From: Actinophytocola sp044466355
GTDB taxonomy: Bacteria; Actinomycetota; Actinomycetes; Mycobacteriales; Pseudonocardiaceae
Length of the DNA: 64,000 nucleotides
NCBI RefSeq assembly: GCF_044466355.1
Contig: NZ_JBITMQ010000001.1
Coordinates: 62,001-126,000, forward strand
Reading direction: 5' to 3'
In this document: positions 23,282-30,859 of the stretch, piece by piece
How positions within the stretch are numbered: the stretch's first letter is position 1
Layout of the letters: every line of letters begins with the position of its first letter
Position numbers and translations under genes: made by a program
The notes under the pieces: model-generated
Database searches by the model: none
What the model was told of the DNA's origin: nothing
The model's input: the letters and a program-made list of their open reading frames with translations, nothing else

Positions 23282-24530
23282 ATGGACTACGCCGTGACCG
23301 AGATGCTCGAGCATTTGCAGGGTCGGTTGATTGGTTCGAGCGAGTTTTTCGAGGCGGTGCAGGCGGATTGCGACGTGCATCGCGGCGATCTCGACGGATT
23401 TCGGTCGGCGTTGTCGGGCAGGGGGTTTGGTGACGCCGCCGAGGTGTTGATCGAGTACCTGGACGACCACGGCGGGCTTGAGCTGACTGCCAAGATCGCC
23501 GAGGAGCGTCCGGACGAACTGGCCGTTGCCTACCAGCAGTTGGGTGCGGCCGGGGGAGACGGTGCCGGTTCGGACGGTGAGCCGGGGGATGTGTTGTGGG
23601 CGGCGGCGGTTGAGCGGTTTGGTTCGGCCTGGGTGTCGTGGGACNNNNNNNNNNNNNNNNNNNNNNNNNNNNNNNNNNNNNNNNNNNNNNNNNNNNNNNN
23701 NNNNNNNNNNNNNNNNNNNNNNNNNNNNNNNNNNNNNNNNNNNCGGTTCGGATTCGGGGTGGGTCGAGTTCAGGGACTGGTTCTATTCGGCGACTGATTC
23801 GCAGGCTCCGGAGATGTACGCGCTGGCCTACGAGCGCCTCGATCCGCTAAACGGCCTCGGCGTTGGCGAGCGGATTGTTCAGCTGCGTGAACTTGGTTTC
23901 GACGTGAGTGGTGCCGGGGAGGACGGTGCCGGTTCGGACGGTGAGCCGGGGGATGTGTTGTGGGCGGCGGCGGTTGAGCGGTTTGGTTCGGCCTGGGTGT
24001 CGTGGGACGGTTCGGATTCGGGGTGGGTCGAGTTCAGGGACTGGTTCTATTCGGCGACTGATTCGCAGGCTCCGGAGATGTACGCGCTGGCCTACGAGCG
24101 CCTGGACCCGCTCAACGGCCTCGGCGTTGGCGAGCGGATCGTTCAGCTGCGTGAGCTCGGCTTCGACGTTTCGGGTGCCGAGGTTCCCGAACCCTCCATC
24201 GACCCGTTCGACGAAGAGGCGGCGGCCGAACTGAGTCAGGACCTCGAGCAGGCGATGGCGGCTCTCACCGAAGAAGAGTTGGCGACGCTGGAGGAACTCC
24301 GGCCGGCGGCCACGCAGAAGCTGATCGACATTCTCGGTGAGAAGCTGCCGAAGGAACTCGCGGACCAGATTGACGTCGAGGAATACGCCAACCAGGTTTT
24401 CGAGGACGTTCCAGGCCTTGCCGTCGCCACCGAGGAAGAGCTCGCGGAATTCGTCACCAGTGCCCTGGCCGACGTCGCCCAGGCCGAGGCCGTCGCGGTG
24501 GCGGGTGCGGGCGACGGCGAGGCTGTCTGA
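23282..24530 (+). CDS. protein with near-identical 88-residue tandem repeats (gene interrupted by assembly gap)
   Basis: A novel-looking acidic protein. The N-terminal domain (about 90 residues, MDYAVTEMLEHLQGRLIGSS) is followed by 88-residue repeats whose core includes VLWAAAVERFGSAWVSWDGS and WVEFRDWFYSATDSQAPEMY, each ending RELGFDVSGA. The C-terminal domain is strongly acidic and helical (LTEEELATLEELRPAATQKL). Frames before and after the 99-N gap differ by one, but a real gap of 264n-1 bases would restore one open frame, so the gene is probably intact. ATG 23282 follows a GGAGG. No family is recognised. A lipase-like putative toxin gene follows 75 bp downstream. Confidence 0.65.
23550..24182 (+). 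repeat. 264-bp coding tandem repeat array (copy number unknown)
   Basis: The unit is 264 bp (88 codons). Matching landmarks are exactly 264 apart after the gap: CGGTTCGG at 23744 and 24008, and GACGT(G/T) at 23901 and 24165. The copies differ at few positions, mainly codon synonyms near 23845 against 24109. The first copy starts near 23550 and is cut by the N stretch. Near-identity suggests recent amplification or gene conversion and explains the assembly break. Confidence 0.85.
23645..23743. other. assembly gap (99 N)
   Basis: Ninety-nine unknown bases. Sequence on the left ends in GGGAC and sequence on the right begins CGGTTCGG; in the intact downstream copy these two strings join with one shared base. 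The true gap is therefore predicted to be -1 plus a multiple of 264, so the N count is a placeholder and not a measured length. Confidence 0.9.
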
Positions 24531-24605
24531 TCGTCGGATGCGACTTCGACGCGACTCTCCCCGGGGCACGTTCACCCGGCCGTTCGGTGCGGAAGGAATG
24601 TCATC

Positions 24606-25769
24606 ATGAACCCAAGAAATATGGCCGGTCGAGGACTGAGGTTCGTGCTCGGCCCTTCCATGCGGATGGCTCGCGTCAATTTCGTTAGGCGGGTGAGTAA
24701 TTTCAACCCCGGCGACGAACACGTCTTCGAGTCCAGGAACCCGCGCACCGCGTTGGGGCATCTCGCCAACGAAGACGTCGATGGGCTTATCAGAAAATTC
24801 GACAAGCCTCGGAGTGTGGCCGCGTCTCCGGAGTCGAAGAGGGCCATCGAAGTCAAGATGGCCGGGTCGGGAGACAGCGTGGACAGGCGGACCATGGAAG
24901 GCAGGGGAGATCCGGACCTCGTACTGAAACGAGGAGACAACCCTGAATACCCGTTCAGTATCTCGCACTACGTGGCTGAGGCGCAGGATGGGACGCAGCA
25001 CCTCGTTACCTCCGGGCCCGGGGCGCCCGGTACCAAGGACGGCGCGGACGTCTTGGGGGGCGCCAGTGACAGCGGATCGAACAGCATCAAGAACCTCGTG
25101 GAACAGACACCTGGCCTGATCAAGGAGACGGCCGACAAGCTGCGTGACGCTGACAATCCCTTCGTCAACCTCGGTATCGAGAGCCACAGCCGGGGAAGTG
25201 TGGCGTCTTCGCAGGTCGCCAATCGCCACAAGACGGATAATCCTGCCGACAAGGTGAACCTCGTGATGTTCGACCCGGTCCCCGGGCCCTTGCACAAAGG
25301 TGAGGACGTCAGTGTGAACATTTCCGGGCTGGACGAGTCCACGGTCGTCTACTCCGTCGCGTCCGGGTACATGATGGGGTTCACGCCGCAGATCGTCCGT
25401 GGTGCCAAGAGGATCATCATCACCAAGAGGAAACACGAGGCCGGCTTTGTCGACGGATTCGTCTACGAAGGTGCGCGACTTGTCGGTGGCGCTCTGAACC
25501 GGCTGCCGGATGGTGTTTACGCCCACGCGGACGGCGACCAGCTCGTGCCGGTCGCCTCCATCGACGAGGTGCACGCGGCGTGGGCCGAAGCCTTCGCGAA
25601 AGGCGAGGCGCGGGTCCGTGATGTCGGGCTGTCGGGGCGGGATCGGGAGAAGATCGTCGTTGGCGCGATGGCCACCTGGTTCCGGGACAGAGCGGAAGCC
25701 ATACTTGGCGAGGTCAAGATCGGCGCGATATCCGACGTGACGCTGTTGGAGATCGACGAGGTGGATTAG
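24606..25769 (+). CDS. DUF2235/Tle-like alpha/beta hydrolase (putative lipase toxin)
   Basis: A 387-residue protein of unusual type. A nucleophile elbow is seen at SHSRGS (Ser195), preceded by a GPGAPGTKDGADVLGGASDS stretch and followed by an acid candidate Asp223 in NLVMFDPVPGP; His277 (KRKHEAG) could complete the triad. This order (GxGT, GGA, SRG, DPVPG) resembles DUF2235/T6SS Tle-type phospholipases and some Legionella effectors. No signal peptide is seen. Usage is less GC-biased than in catabolic genes nearby. The upstream repeat protein could be its carrier, regulator or immunity partner. A serine hydrolase is likely, toxin role is inference. Confidence 0.6.
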   Translation: MNPRNMAGRGLRFVLGPSMRMARVNFVRRVSNFNPGDEHVFESRNPRTALGHLANEDVDGLIRKFDKPRSVAASPESKRAIEVKMAGSGDSVDRRTMEGRGDPDLVLKRGDNPEYPFSISHYVAEAQDGTQHLVTSGPGAPGTKDGADVLGGASDSGSNSIKNLVEQTPGLIKETADKLRDADNPFVNLGIESHSRGSVASSQVANRHKTDNPADKVNLVMFDPVPGPLHKGEDVSVNISGLDESTVVYSVASGYMMGFTPQIVRGAKRIIITKRKHEAGFVDGFVYEGARLVGGALNRLPDGVYAHADGDQLVPVASIDEVHAAWAEAFAKGEARVRDVGLSGRDREKIVVGAMATWFRDRAEAILGEVKIGAISDVTLLEIDEVD

Positions 25770-26156
25770 CGGCGTCATGCCCTGTCCCACGGCTGCACGT
25801 CCGCCCCGTCGAAAGCCGAAACGGCTCACGGGGCGGACGTCGACGGCGGCGCCGTCGTTGTCGACCAGCACTTCGGTGACCACTCGGTCGGCCACGAACA
25901 CCTGGAGTTCGACCAGCCCGCGCCCGTCGCACGACCACGGTCGGATCGACGGAGAGACCGACCACCTCGCGCATCAAGACCAGCAGAAACCCCGGCAACG
26001 CGAGCAGGAACGCCGCCGCGGCCGCCATCCAGGTGGCACGGAGCCGTCACCGCACGGTTTCCTGCCGCTTCCGGGCATCCGCCTCAATGGCTGCCAGCAG
26101 GTCCGGTTTGTCCGTCACCGCCGCTTGCGGCAGCGAATACGGGATTTCGCAAGGTA
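25770..26156 (-). pseudogene. decayed minus-strand gene fragment(s), membrane-anchored type
   Basis: No intact gene, but reverse-strand coding character is visible. Next to the NmrA-like gene a frame reads VTDKPDLLAAIEADARKRQE to a TGA. The same frame continues after it as MAAAAAFLLALPGFLLVLMR, a signal or membrane segment, and after a shift near 25930 as LVELQVFVADRVVTEVLVDN. Together these suggest a small regulator/secreted-protein locus broken by a stop and a frameshift. Family unknown. Confidence 0.35.
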
Positions 26157-26786
26157 TCAGCGGGAGATTTCGATCGTGGTCCGCCAGGTCGCTCGATCAT
26201 CGAGGTGGTTGAGCAGGAAGTGCGCGAGGTCGGCGCGTGCCAGCGAACGCATGTGGGGCAGGTGCTGGTTGGCGGCGGCGCGGTACGTGCCGGTGAACGC
26301 GTCGTTGGTGAGCCGTGGTGGTCGGATTATCGTCCAGTCCAGATCGCTGTCCGCGACGATGCGCTCCATCCTGGTCATGTCGGCATAGACGTGCCGATAC
26401 AGCGGCCGGACCACGCAGCAGACCAACAGCCGGTGGGACAGTGGCGCGGTCGGCGACAGGGCGAGGCTCGCGGAGGTGACGCAGGCCAGCCGACGCACTC
26501 CGCCGCGCCGCATGGCCGTGATGATGCCTGTCATGCCTTGTGAGTAGACGGCCGTGCGACGTCGGTCAGCGCTTCCCAGGCAGGACACGACGGCGTCGTG
26601 CGCCGTGAGCGCCTCGTGCCAGTCACCGGGCTCCAGTACGTTGCCCCGCAGGATCGTCAGATGGGCATGCTCCGGGAGCGTTTCGGGCACGCGAGCGAGG
26701 GCGGTGACCCGATGACCCGCGTCGAGGGCCTGAGCGACCACGTGGGTGCCGGTGCCACCGGTTGCCCCGAGGACGAACAGTCTCAT
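26157..26786 (-). CDS. NAD(P)H-binding atypical SDR (NmrA-like)
   Basis: A 209-residue protein with the N-terminal Rossmann motif MRLFVLGATGGTGTHVVAQA and the atypical-SDR core VVSCLGSADR and RLACVTSASLAL. DWTIIRPPRLTNDAFTGTYR matches the YwnB/NmrA-like NAD(P)H-binding family. These are oxidoreductases or redox sensors of unknown substrate. The ATG at 26786 overlaps the stop of the upstream membrane-protein gene as ATGA, so the two form an operon divergent from the TetR gene. Confidence 0.85.
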   Translation of the reverse strand: MRLFVLGATGGTGTHVVAQALDAGHRVTALARVPETLPEHAHLTILRGNVLEPGDWHEALTAHDAVVSCLGSADRRRTAVYSQGMTGIITAMRRGGVRRLACVTSASLALSPTAPLSHRLLVCCVVRPLYRHVYADMTRMERIVADSDLDWTIIRPPRLTNDAFTGTYRAAANQHLPHMRSLARADLAHFLLNHLDDRATWRTTIEISR

Positions 26787-27241
26787 GACGTGGTCCGTTG
26801 GCGGTCGGTGGCCGCGAGGAACGTCGCGATGGCGAGGATCAGCAGTGTGACCACGGACATGAACATCTGACCGTGCAGGCCGAGGGCGAACGTCGTTTCG
26901 TCGGTGAACTCGGGGTCGTAGGTGGCCGTGTCCGGAAACAGCAGTGCGGCGAACATGCCGGCCCAGGGCACGGCGAGAACGCCTGCGGCGCACAGCAGTC
27001 GGGATCGCGTGTCGCCGTGCCGGCGGGCGAGCAAAGCCAGCGAGAGCAGTCCAAGACCCAGCGACATCACGATGTACTGCGCGTCGTGGAACTTGGCGTG
27101 CGGCGGCCACGCCGGGTTGTGGATGTGCTGGCGGGCGGTGTTGTCGAGGATCAGGTCGAACAGCAGGGCGCCGAGCGCGGTCTCCACCGCCACCGCGGCG
27201 ACAAGACCTCTCGCGAGGGACCAGTGTCGTGTCATGCCCAT
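26783..27241 (-). CDS. small integral membrane protein (about four helices)
   Basis: A 152-residue membrane protein. Predicted helices lie around residues 10-28 (LVAAVAVETALGALLFDLI), 53-72 (SLGLGLLSLALLA), 82-102 and 122-142. The segment PAWPPHAKFHDAQYIVMSLG is reminiscent of actinobacterial DUF6640-type membrane proteins. Function unknown. It is the first gene of a two-gene operon controlled from the palindromic region shared with tetR. Confidence 0.75.
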   Translation of the reverse strand: MGMTRHWSLARGLVAAVAVETALGALLFDLILDNTARQHIHNPAWPPHAKFHDAQYIVMSLGLGLLSLALLARRHGDTRSRLLCAAGVLAVPWAGMFAALLFPDTATYDPEFTDETTFALGLHGQMFMSVVTLLILAIATFLAATDRQRTTS

Positions 27242-27244
27242 GAC

Positions 27245-27286
27245 TGTAGTGACTACATAAATAGTGTCGACATATGAGTGTAGTCA
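27245..27286. promoter_or_regulatory. palindromic operator between tetR and the membrane-protein operon
   Basis: TGTAGTGACTACA (27245-27257) is a perfect palindrome around a central G. Its right arm TGACTACA (27250-27257) also pairs with TGTAGTCA (27279-27286), giving an inverted repeat over a 21-base centre. The region is AT-rich for this genome and lies immediately upstream of the minus-strand start at 27241, so a bound TetR would block that promoter. Confidence 0.7.
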
Positions 27287-27328
27287 CACCAAAAATGTAG
27301 CCGGCCATGCCGTCCATACGCTGGGCAC

Positions 27329-27964
27329 ATGGACGTGACGAGTCGGCGGAGCCGGAAGAAGCAGCAGACCCGGGGTGTCATCGGGGAGGCGGCGATACGA
27401 CTGTTCCTCACGCGTGGCTTCGACGCGGTCACCGTCGCCGACATCGCCCGCGAGGCCGACGTCGCCGTCCAGACCGTCTTCAACCACTTCCCCACGAAGG
27501 AGGACCTGTTCTTCCAGGAGCGCGAGAGCTACGTGACCTTGCCGGGGCAGGCCGTCCGGAACCGCCGCGAAGGCGACTCCGTCGCCCAAGCCCTGGCCAG
27601 GGGCTATCTCCGCCTCCTCGAGGACTACGACGACGCCAGCCTGCTCACGCGAAGCATCGAGTACCAGCGGACCCTGGACGCCAGCCCCACGTTGCGAAAC
27701 AGGGAGCTGGAACTGCGCCGCGAACGCGAGGACCTGCTCGCTGCCGCCCTGGCCGACGAGGACCCACCGCTGAGCGACGGCCTGCGCCCCACACTCCTGG
27801 CGGCGTTCGCATCCGCCGTCGACCGGGTGCTCGACACGGAAGTCCGCCGCCGACTCCTCGCCGGAGAACCGATCAACCACATCACGGTGGCATTGGAACC
27901 CCTGACCCGAGAACTGTTCGACACCGCCGAGAACGCATGCCGACAGACGAGAAGCGAACCTTGA
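27329..27964 (+). CDS. TetR family transcriptional regulator
   Basis: A 211-residue regulator. The HTH is IGEAAIRLFLTRGFDAVTVA and ADVAVQTVFNHFPTKEDLFF, a standard TetR N-terminus; the C-terminal half is an all-helical ligand domain. ATG at 27329. Divergent from the membrane-protein/NmrA-like pair and facing the palindromes at 27245-27286, it is very likely their repressor and an autoregulator. Confidence 0.88.
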   Translation: MDVTSRRSRKKQQTRGVIGEAAIRLFLTRGFDAVTVADIAREADVAVQTVFNHFPTKEDLFFQERESYVTLPGQAVRNRREGDSVAQALARGYLRLLEDYDDASLLTRSIEYQRTLDASPTLRNRELELRREREDLLAAALADEDPPLSDGLRPTLLAAFASAVDRVLDTEVRRRLLAGEPINHITVALEPLTRELFDTAENACRQTRSEP

Positions 27965-28414
27965 CCGGCCGGGAACGCCCGCCGACGCGTGATGCCCAAG
28001 GGCTGGAACACGTCGTCCCGGTCACCCGGTCCTCGACGGCGATATTCAGCACCTGTCCAGCTCTCCGCGTCGGCCGGCCAGCTCGGCGAGGAGGTCGACG
28101 GTGCGGTTTTGTTCGTCGGCGGTTCCGTAGGGCGGCCGCGGCGGATGCCGTGATCGCCGAGGCCGAAGCCGGGGCGTACCTGGAGGAGATCGCCCGCCGC
28201 GCGCCGACCCGCCACAACGCGCCGACGCGCTGATGGCTCTCGCCGCCGACGGACTGCCGCGCCGCAGACAAGTGATCGCCCAGCGCCCTTCGCTGACAAC
28301 CGACGCGCCGAGAAGTCGCCAGTCCAGGGCGAACCCTGCCAGTCCGGGGACGCCGAGGTGGCCGGTTGTGGGTCGTTCGGACGACATCACGGCGGCCGTT
28401 TGGTCGGTACAACC
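27965..28414. other. no supported gene
   Basis: About 450 bp with open frames but no convincing gene. A plus-strand frame ending at 28233 contains ADAVIAEAEAGAYLEEIARR, which looks like a coding remnant without a start. Nothing resembling a promoter consensus or a strong hairpin was found. It may be a degraded gene between the TetR unit and the type VII secretion triad. Confidence 0.35.
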
Positions 28415-28792
28415 ATGGCCATGGGGTACACGACCGATGCGAACTACCTGCTTCAGGCGGGTGAGGACATCGCGAACCTGGCGGAGCTGACCGGGTCGCG
28501 CACCGCGCTGTTCGAGAGCGAGACCGTCGTCGAATGGCACGCCTGGGGCACGGTGAACGCGCAGCTGGGCGCGGCCTACCACGACCTCCGCCAGGAGATG
28601 ATCGAGATCCTGCTCGGCTCGGCCGTCGTGATGACCGCGCACTCGGTCGCCCTGACCGCGACGGGCGAGGAGTACCGGGCGCGTGAGGAGATGGTCGAGG
28701 AAGCGATGCGCGCCATCGGCGAACTCGCGCACCGGGCCGAGAACACGATTGACGTGGACCGGGCCGAGAGCAGGATGGACGTGGACCGATGA
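28415..28792 (+). CDS. EspC/WXG100-like type VII secretion protein
   Basis: A 125-residue helical protein, MGYTTDANYLLQAGEDIANLAELT onward, with a long amphipathic central part and a charged end. It resembles ESX-associated helical proteins, with a short hydrophobic stretch around LLGSAVVMTAHSVALT. It precedes a WXG-containing protein by an ATGA overlap (28789) and a YbaB-like gene. Starts at 28415 and 28421 are both possible and no clear ribosome site is seen. Specific function unknown. Confidence 0.6.
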   Translation: MAMGYTTDANYLLQAGEDIANLAELTGSRTALFESETVVEWHAWGTVNAQLGAAYHDLRQEMIEILLGSAVVMTAHSVALTATGEEYRAREEMVEEAMRAIGELAHRAENTIDVDRAESRMDVDR

Positions 28793-29496
28793 CCGTTCTG
28801 GCGGACAAGGTGCCCGCGGGGTTCTGGCCGGCCATCGACAAGCTCGACGAGGTGCTGCCGCACCTGGGCCACCCGGAGATCCGGCCGTTGCTGGAGAAGA
28901 TCGCGCTGCTCGACCCGGACGCGATCCGCCGGGTGCTGCCGGCGTGGGGGCCGGACGGATTGGCGCACACGGTGTCCGAGGACCTGCCTCTCAAGCTCGA
29001 CCGCGTGGTCCAGAAAGTGGGCGACCGTTGGGAAGGGGCCGCGGCCGAGCAGTTCACGAAGCACATGAACCAGGTCATCGAGGTGTTCCAGGCCTGGGAC
29101 AACCCCGCGGGCGAGGTCGCCGCCCACATCGAGAGCTTCCTCGACTCCCTCGAACTGTCCTTTTTGGACATGGCAGGGAAGGTCGCGGGGTGGTTGGGGT
29201 TGATCGTCGGGGTCGTCGGCCTGATCGTCGCCGCGATCGGCACCGGCACCGCGGCCACCGGAGCCGGTGTCGTCCTCGCGGCCATCGGCTGGGTGATGAC
29301 GATCGCCGGGATGATCCTGGGCATCGCGGGTATCGCGATCAGCGACGCGCAGTACCTGGAGGGGCAGTTGAGCGTGAGTCTCGCGGGGGCGCGGGAGTTC
29401 CGCGAGGAGGTGGCGCGGCTCGAGGCGATGCGGCCGGGTGGCCTCGTCACCCCAGGTGGGGAGTGGAAGCCGATCACGCCGGAACCGGAGAACTGA
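28789..29496 (+). CDS. WXG100-domain protein with C-terminal hydrophobic region (T7SS-type)
   Basis: A 235-residue protein. The N-terminal part is helical and contains a WxG-like motif, VGDRWEGAAAEQFTKHMNQV, at the turn between two helices. Residues about 130-190 are glycine/alanine/isoleucine-rich (GKVAGWLGLIVGVVGLIVAA) and likely insert into a membrane. This WXG-plus-glycine-zipper arrangement is common in actinomycete T7SS substrates and pore-forming toxins. ATG overlaps the previous stop; the YbaB-like gene follows 7 bases later. Confidence 0.75.
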   Translation: MTVLADKVPAGFWPAIDKLDEVLPHLGHPEIRPLLEKIALLDPDAIRRVLPAWGPDGLAHTVSEDLPLKLDRVVQKVGDRWEGAAAEQFTKHMNQVIEVFQAWDNPAGEVAAHIESFLDSLELSFLDMAGKVAGWLGLIVGVVGLIVAAIGTGTAATGAGVVLAAIGWVMTIAGMILGIAGIAISDAQYLEGQLSVSLAGAREFREEVARLEAMRPGGLVTPGGEWKPITPEPEN

Positions 29497-29503
29497 GGTG
29501 GGT

Positions 29504-29857
29504 ATGGACAGCACGGATCTGGCCGTGCACCTGGGGGACAAGCTGCGGCGTGCGGCGCGGGACGCCGGGATGAGCCCCACGGAGTTCCTCGACGGTGGCG
29601 TGTCCGGGACGTCCACGGACGGCACGGTGACCGTGTGGGTGGACGGGATCGGGCGGATCACCCGTGTGCGGATCGCGCCGGGCTCGGTGAGCGAACGCGA
29701 CGAGGAGCGACTGGCGAAGGCCGTCACGCAGGCGAGCCAGGCGGCGGTCGCGGCCGTCACCGACCTGTTCGCCCTGGAGCCGTCCGCGCCACCGCGCCCG
29801 ACCCGCTCGGCCCGCCCGGCCGAGGACGACGACATGGTGCCCGTCATCTACGACTGA
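29504..29857 (+). CDS. YbaB/EbfC-like DNA-binding family protein
   Basis: A 117-residue protein. The core GTVTVWVDGIGRITRVRIAP followed by ERLAKAVTQASQAAVAAVTD matches YbaB/EbfC-fold proteins, which actinomycetes place next to WXG100 genes. The end is proline-rich and acidic. ATG at 29504 follows GAGG; a GTG six bases upstream is possible. It completes a three-gene T7SS-type unit. A shortened, broken version of the same arrangement lies at 56224-56960 on the other strand. Confidence 0.75.
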   Translation: MDSTDLAVHLGDKLRRAARDAGMSPTEFLDGGVSGTSTDGTVTVWVDGIGRITRVRIAPGSVSERDEERLAKAVTQASQAAVAAVTDLFALEPSAPPRPTRSARPAEDDDMVPVIYD

Positions 29858-30163
29858 CACCGCGAGAACGTATTGGTCGATGGAATTCAGTGTTCTGCCG
29901 CTTGCTCCGAATGCGGGCGAACGCTGCGATGACGCGGGTAGCCGCAAAGATCCATACGCCCGGCGACTGGGTGATCGGACTCCTCCTGTCGGCGGTAGTG
30001 CGCCGGTCAATTGCCAAATACCGTGGGCTCTGGGGTCTGCATCGTCCAGGAAGGGACACCCCGCGCTGCGGGGCGACGAACCTGCTCATCCTCTTCTCTC
30101 CTGGGCAAGGGCGTTCACGCCAGGCCGAGACCCGGTCAGGTCAGCCGAGCGGAGGAGGGCGCC
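29858..30163. other. gene-free stretch upstream of DUF397 gene
   Basis: About 306 bp of lower GC, with no supported coding sequence on either strand. The only clear element is GGAGGAGG near 30151, which serves the DUF397 gene. No hairpin or promoter is certain. Confidence 0.4.
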
Positions 30164-30382
30164 GTGGGTGAGCGGAAGTCGGCAACCGTCGTCGAGGTCG
30201 ATCAAGCCGGATTCACCTGGCGGAAGAGCAGTGCGAGTGCGAGCGGCAACGGCGGCTGTGTCGAATTCGCGCAGTCGAGTACAGCGGTTCTCATCCGCAA
30301 CTCGCGCAATCGGCACGGCACACGGATCGTCGTCGCCGACTCGGCGTGGCGGCTGCTCGTGCGGACCGCGTCCCGGCACTGA
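30164..30382 (+). CDS. DUF397 domain protein
   Basis: A 72-residue DUF397 protein: GFTWRKSSASASGNGGCVEF and then VLIRNSRNRHGTRIVVADSA, the two conserved blocks of the family. GTG at 30164 with GGAGGAGG upstream. DUF397 proteins commonly sit beside XRE-DUF5753 regulators and are thought to act as their small antagonists. Here the XRE gene lies 477 bp downstream on the same strand, a looser arrangement than usual. Confidence 0.88.
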   Translation: MGERKSATVVEVDQAGFTWRKSSASASGNGGCVEFAQSSTAVLIRNSRNRHGTRIVVADSAWRLLVRTASRH

Positions 30383-30794
30383 CGGAGAGCGGACGTGTGC
30401 CCACGCCGATGCACACGTCTTCCGCGATCGCACACCTTCGAGACAGTTGGAACGCCCACCGCTGTCGTCACCGCTTCAGGTACTTTCACCAGTGACGCAC
30501 GCAGCCTGCCGCACGTGACATCCGCCTGATGAGTTGCGGGTGAATCCACATCTCGCGGCGGCAATCCATCCGATTCTGTCCGGTGATACCGGATTTTGTC
30601 GTCGTTTCATCGGCGCTGCTGCCGTGCTGCGCCACTTTTGTGACCGCAGCTATCGGCACCTGGCGTGATGACATGCGAACAGCTGCATGCTTGCGCGCTG
30701 TCATGCCCTGCCGTGTCACCTCGCACCGCGTTCGAGTGTCACGCGATTGTGCGACTGACAGTTTTGCGACTTTACAGAACGACATGGTAGTTAT
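30383..30794. other. AT-richer intergenic region upstream of the XRE gene
   Basis: About 410 bp with lower GC than neighbouring genes. Short frames exist (for example 30583-30810) but show no family or codon bias. Near the XRE gene, TTGCGA and TAGTTA (30788-30793) separated by 18 bases could be a promoter just before the operator dyad. Confidence 0.4.
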
Positions 30795-30826
30795 GCCACC
30801 TGTCAGGTAGTACATTGACAGGTGGC
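30795..30826. promoter_or_regulatory. perfect 11-bp dyad upstream of XRE regulator
   Basis: GCCACCTGTCA (30795-30805) and its reverse complement TGACAGGTGGC (30816-30826) flank a 10-base centre. GCCACC recurs at 30832. TTGACA, a perfect -35 box, forms part of the right arm. The dyad lies 34-65 bases before the XRE start and is a strong candidate autoregulatory operator. Confidence 0.75.
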
Positions 30827-30859
30827 AGAACGCCACCTTCGCATCCATGAGGAGCAGGT

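Noticed and set aside
23550..24182. CRISPR array or other short-repeat array
   Set aside because: The period is 264 bp, units are contiguous, coding and in frame; there are no spacers.
23847..25901. 684-codon minus-strand open frame
   Set aside because: It is antisense to the repeat-protein and hydrolase genes, which have clear motifs and ribosome sites; only its upstream end may belong to the remnant at 25770-26156.
30583..30810. Plus-strand ORF of 75 codons before the XRE gene
   Set aside because: It runs into the operator dyad, is cysteine-rich without pattern, and has no ribosome site.
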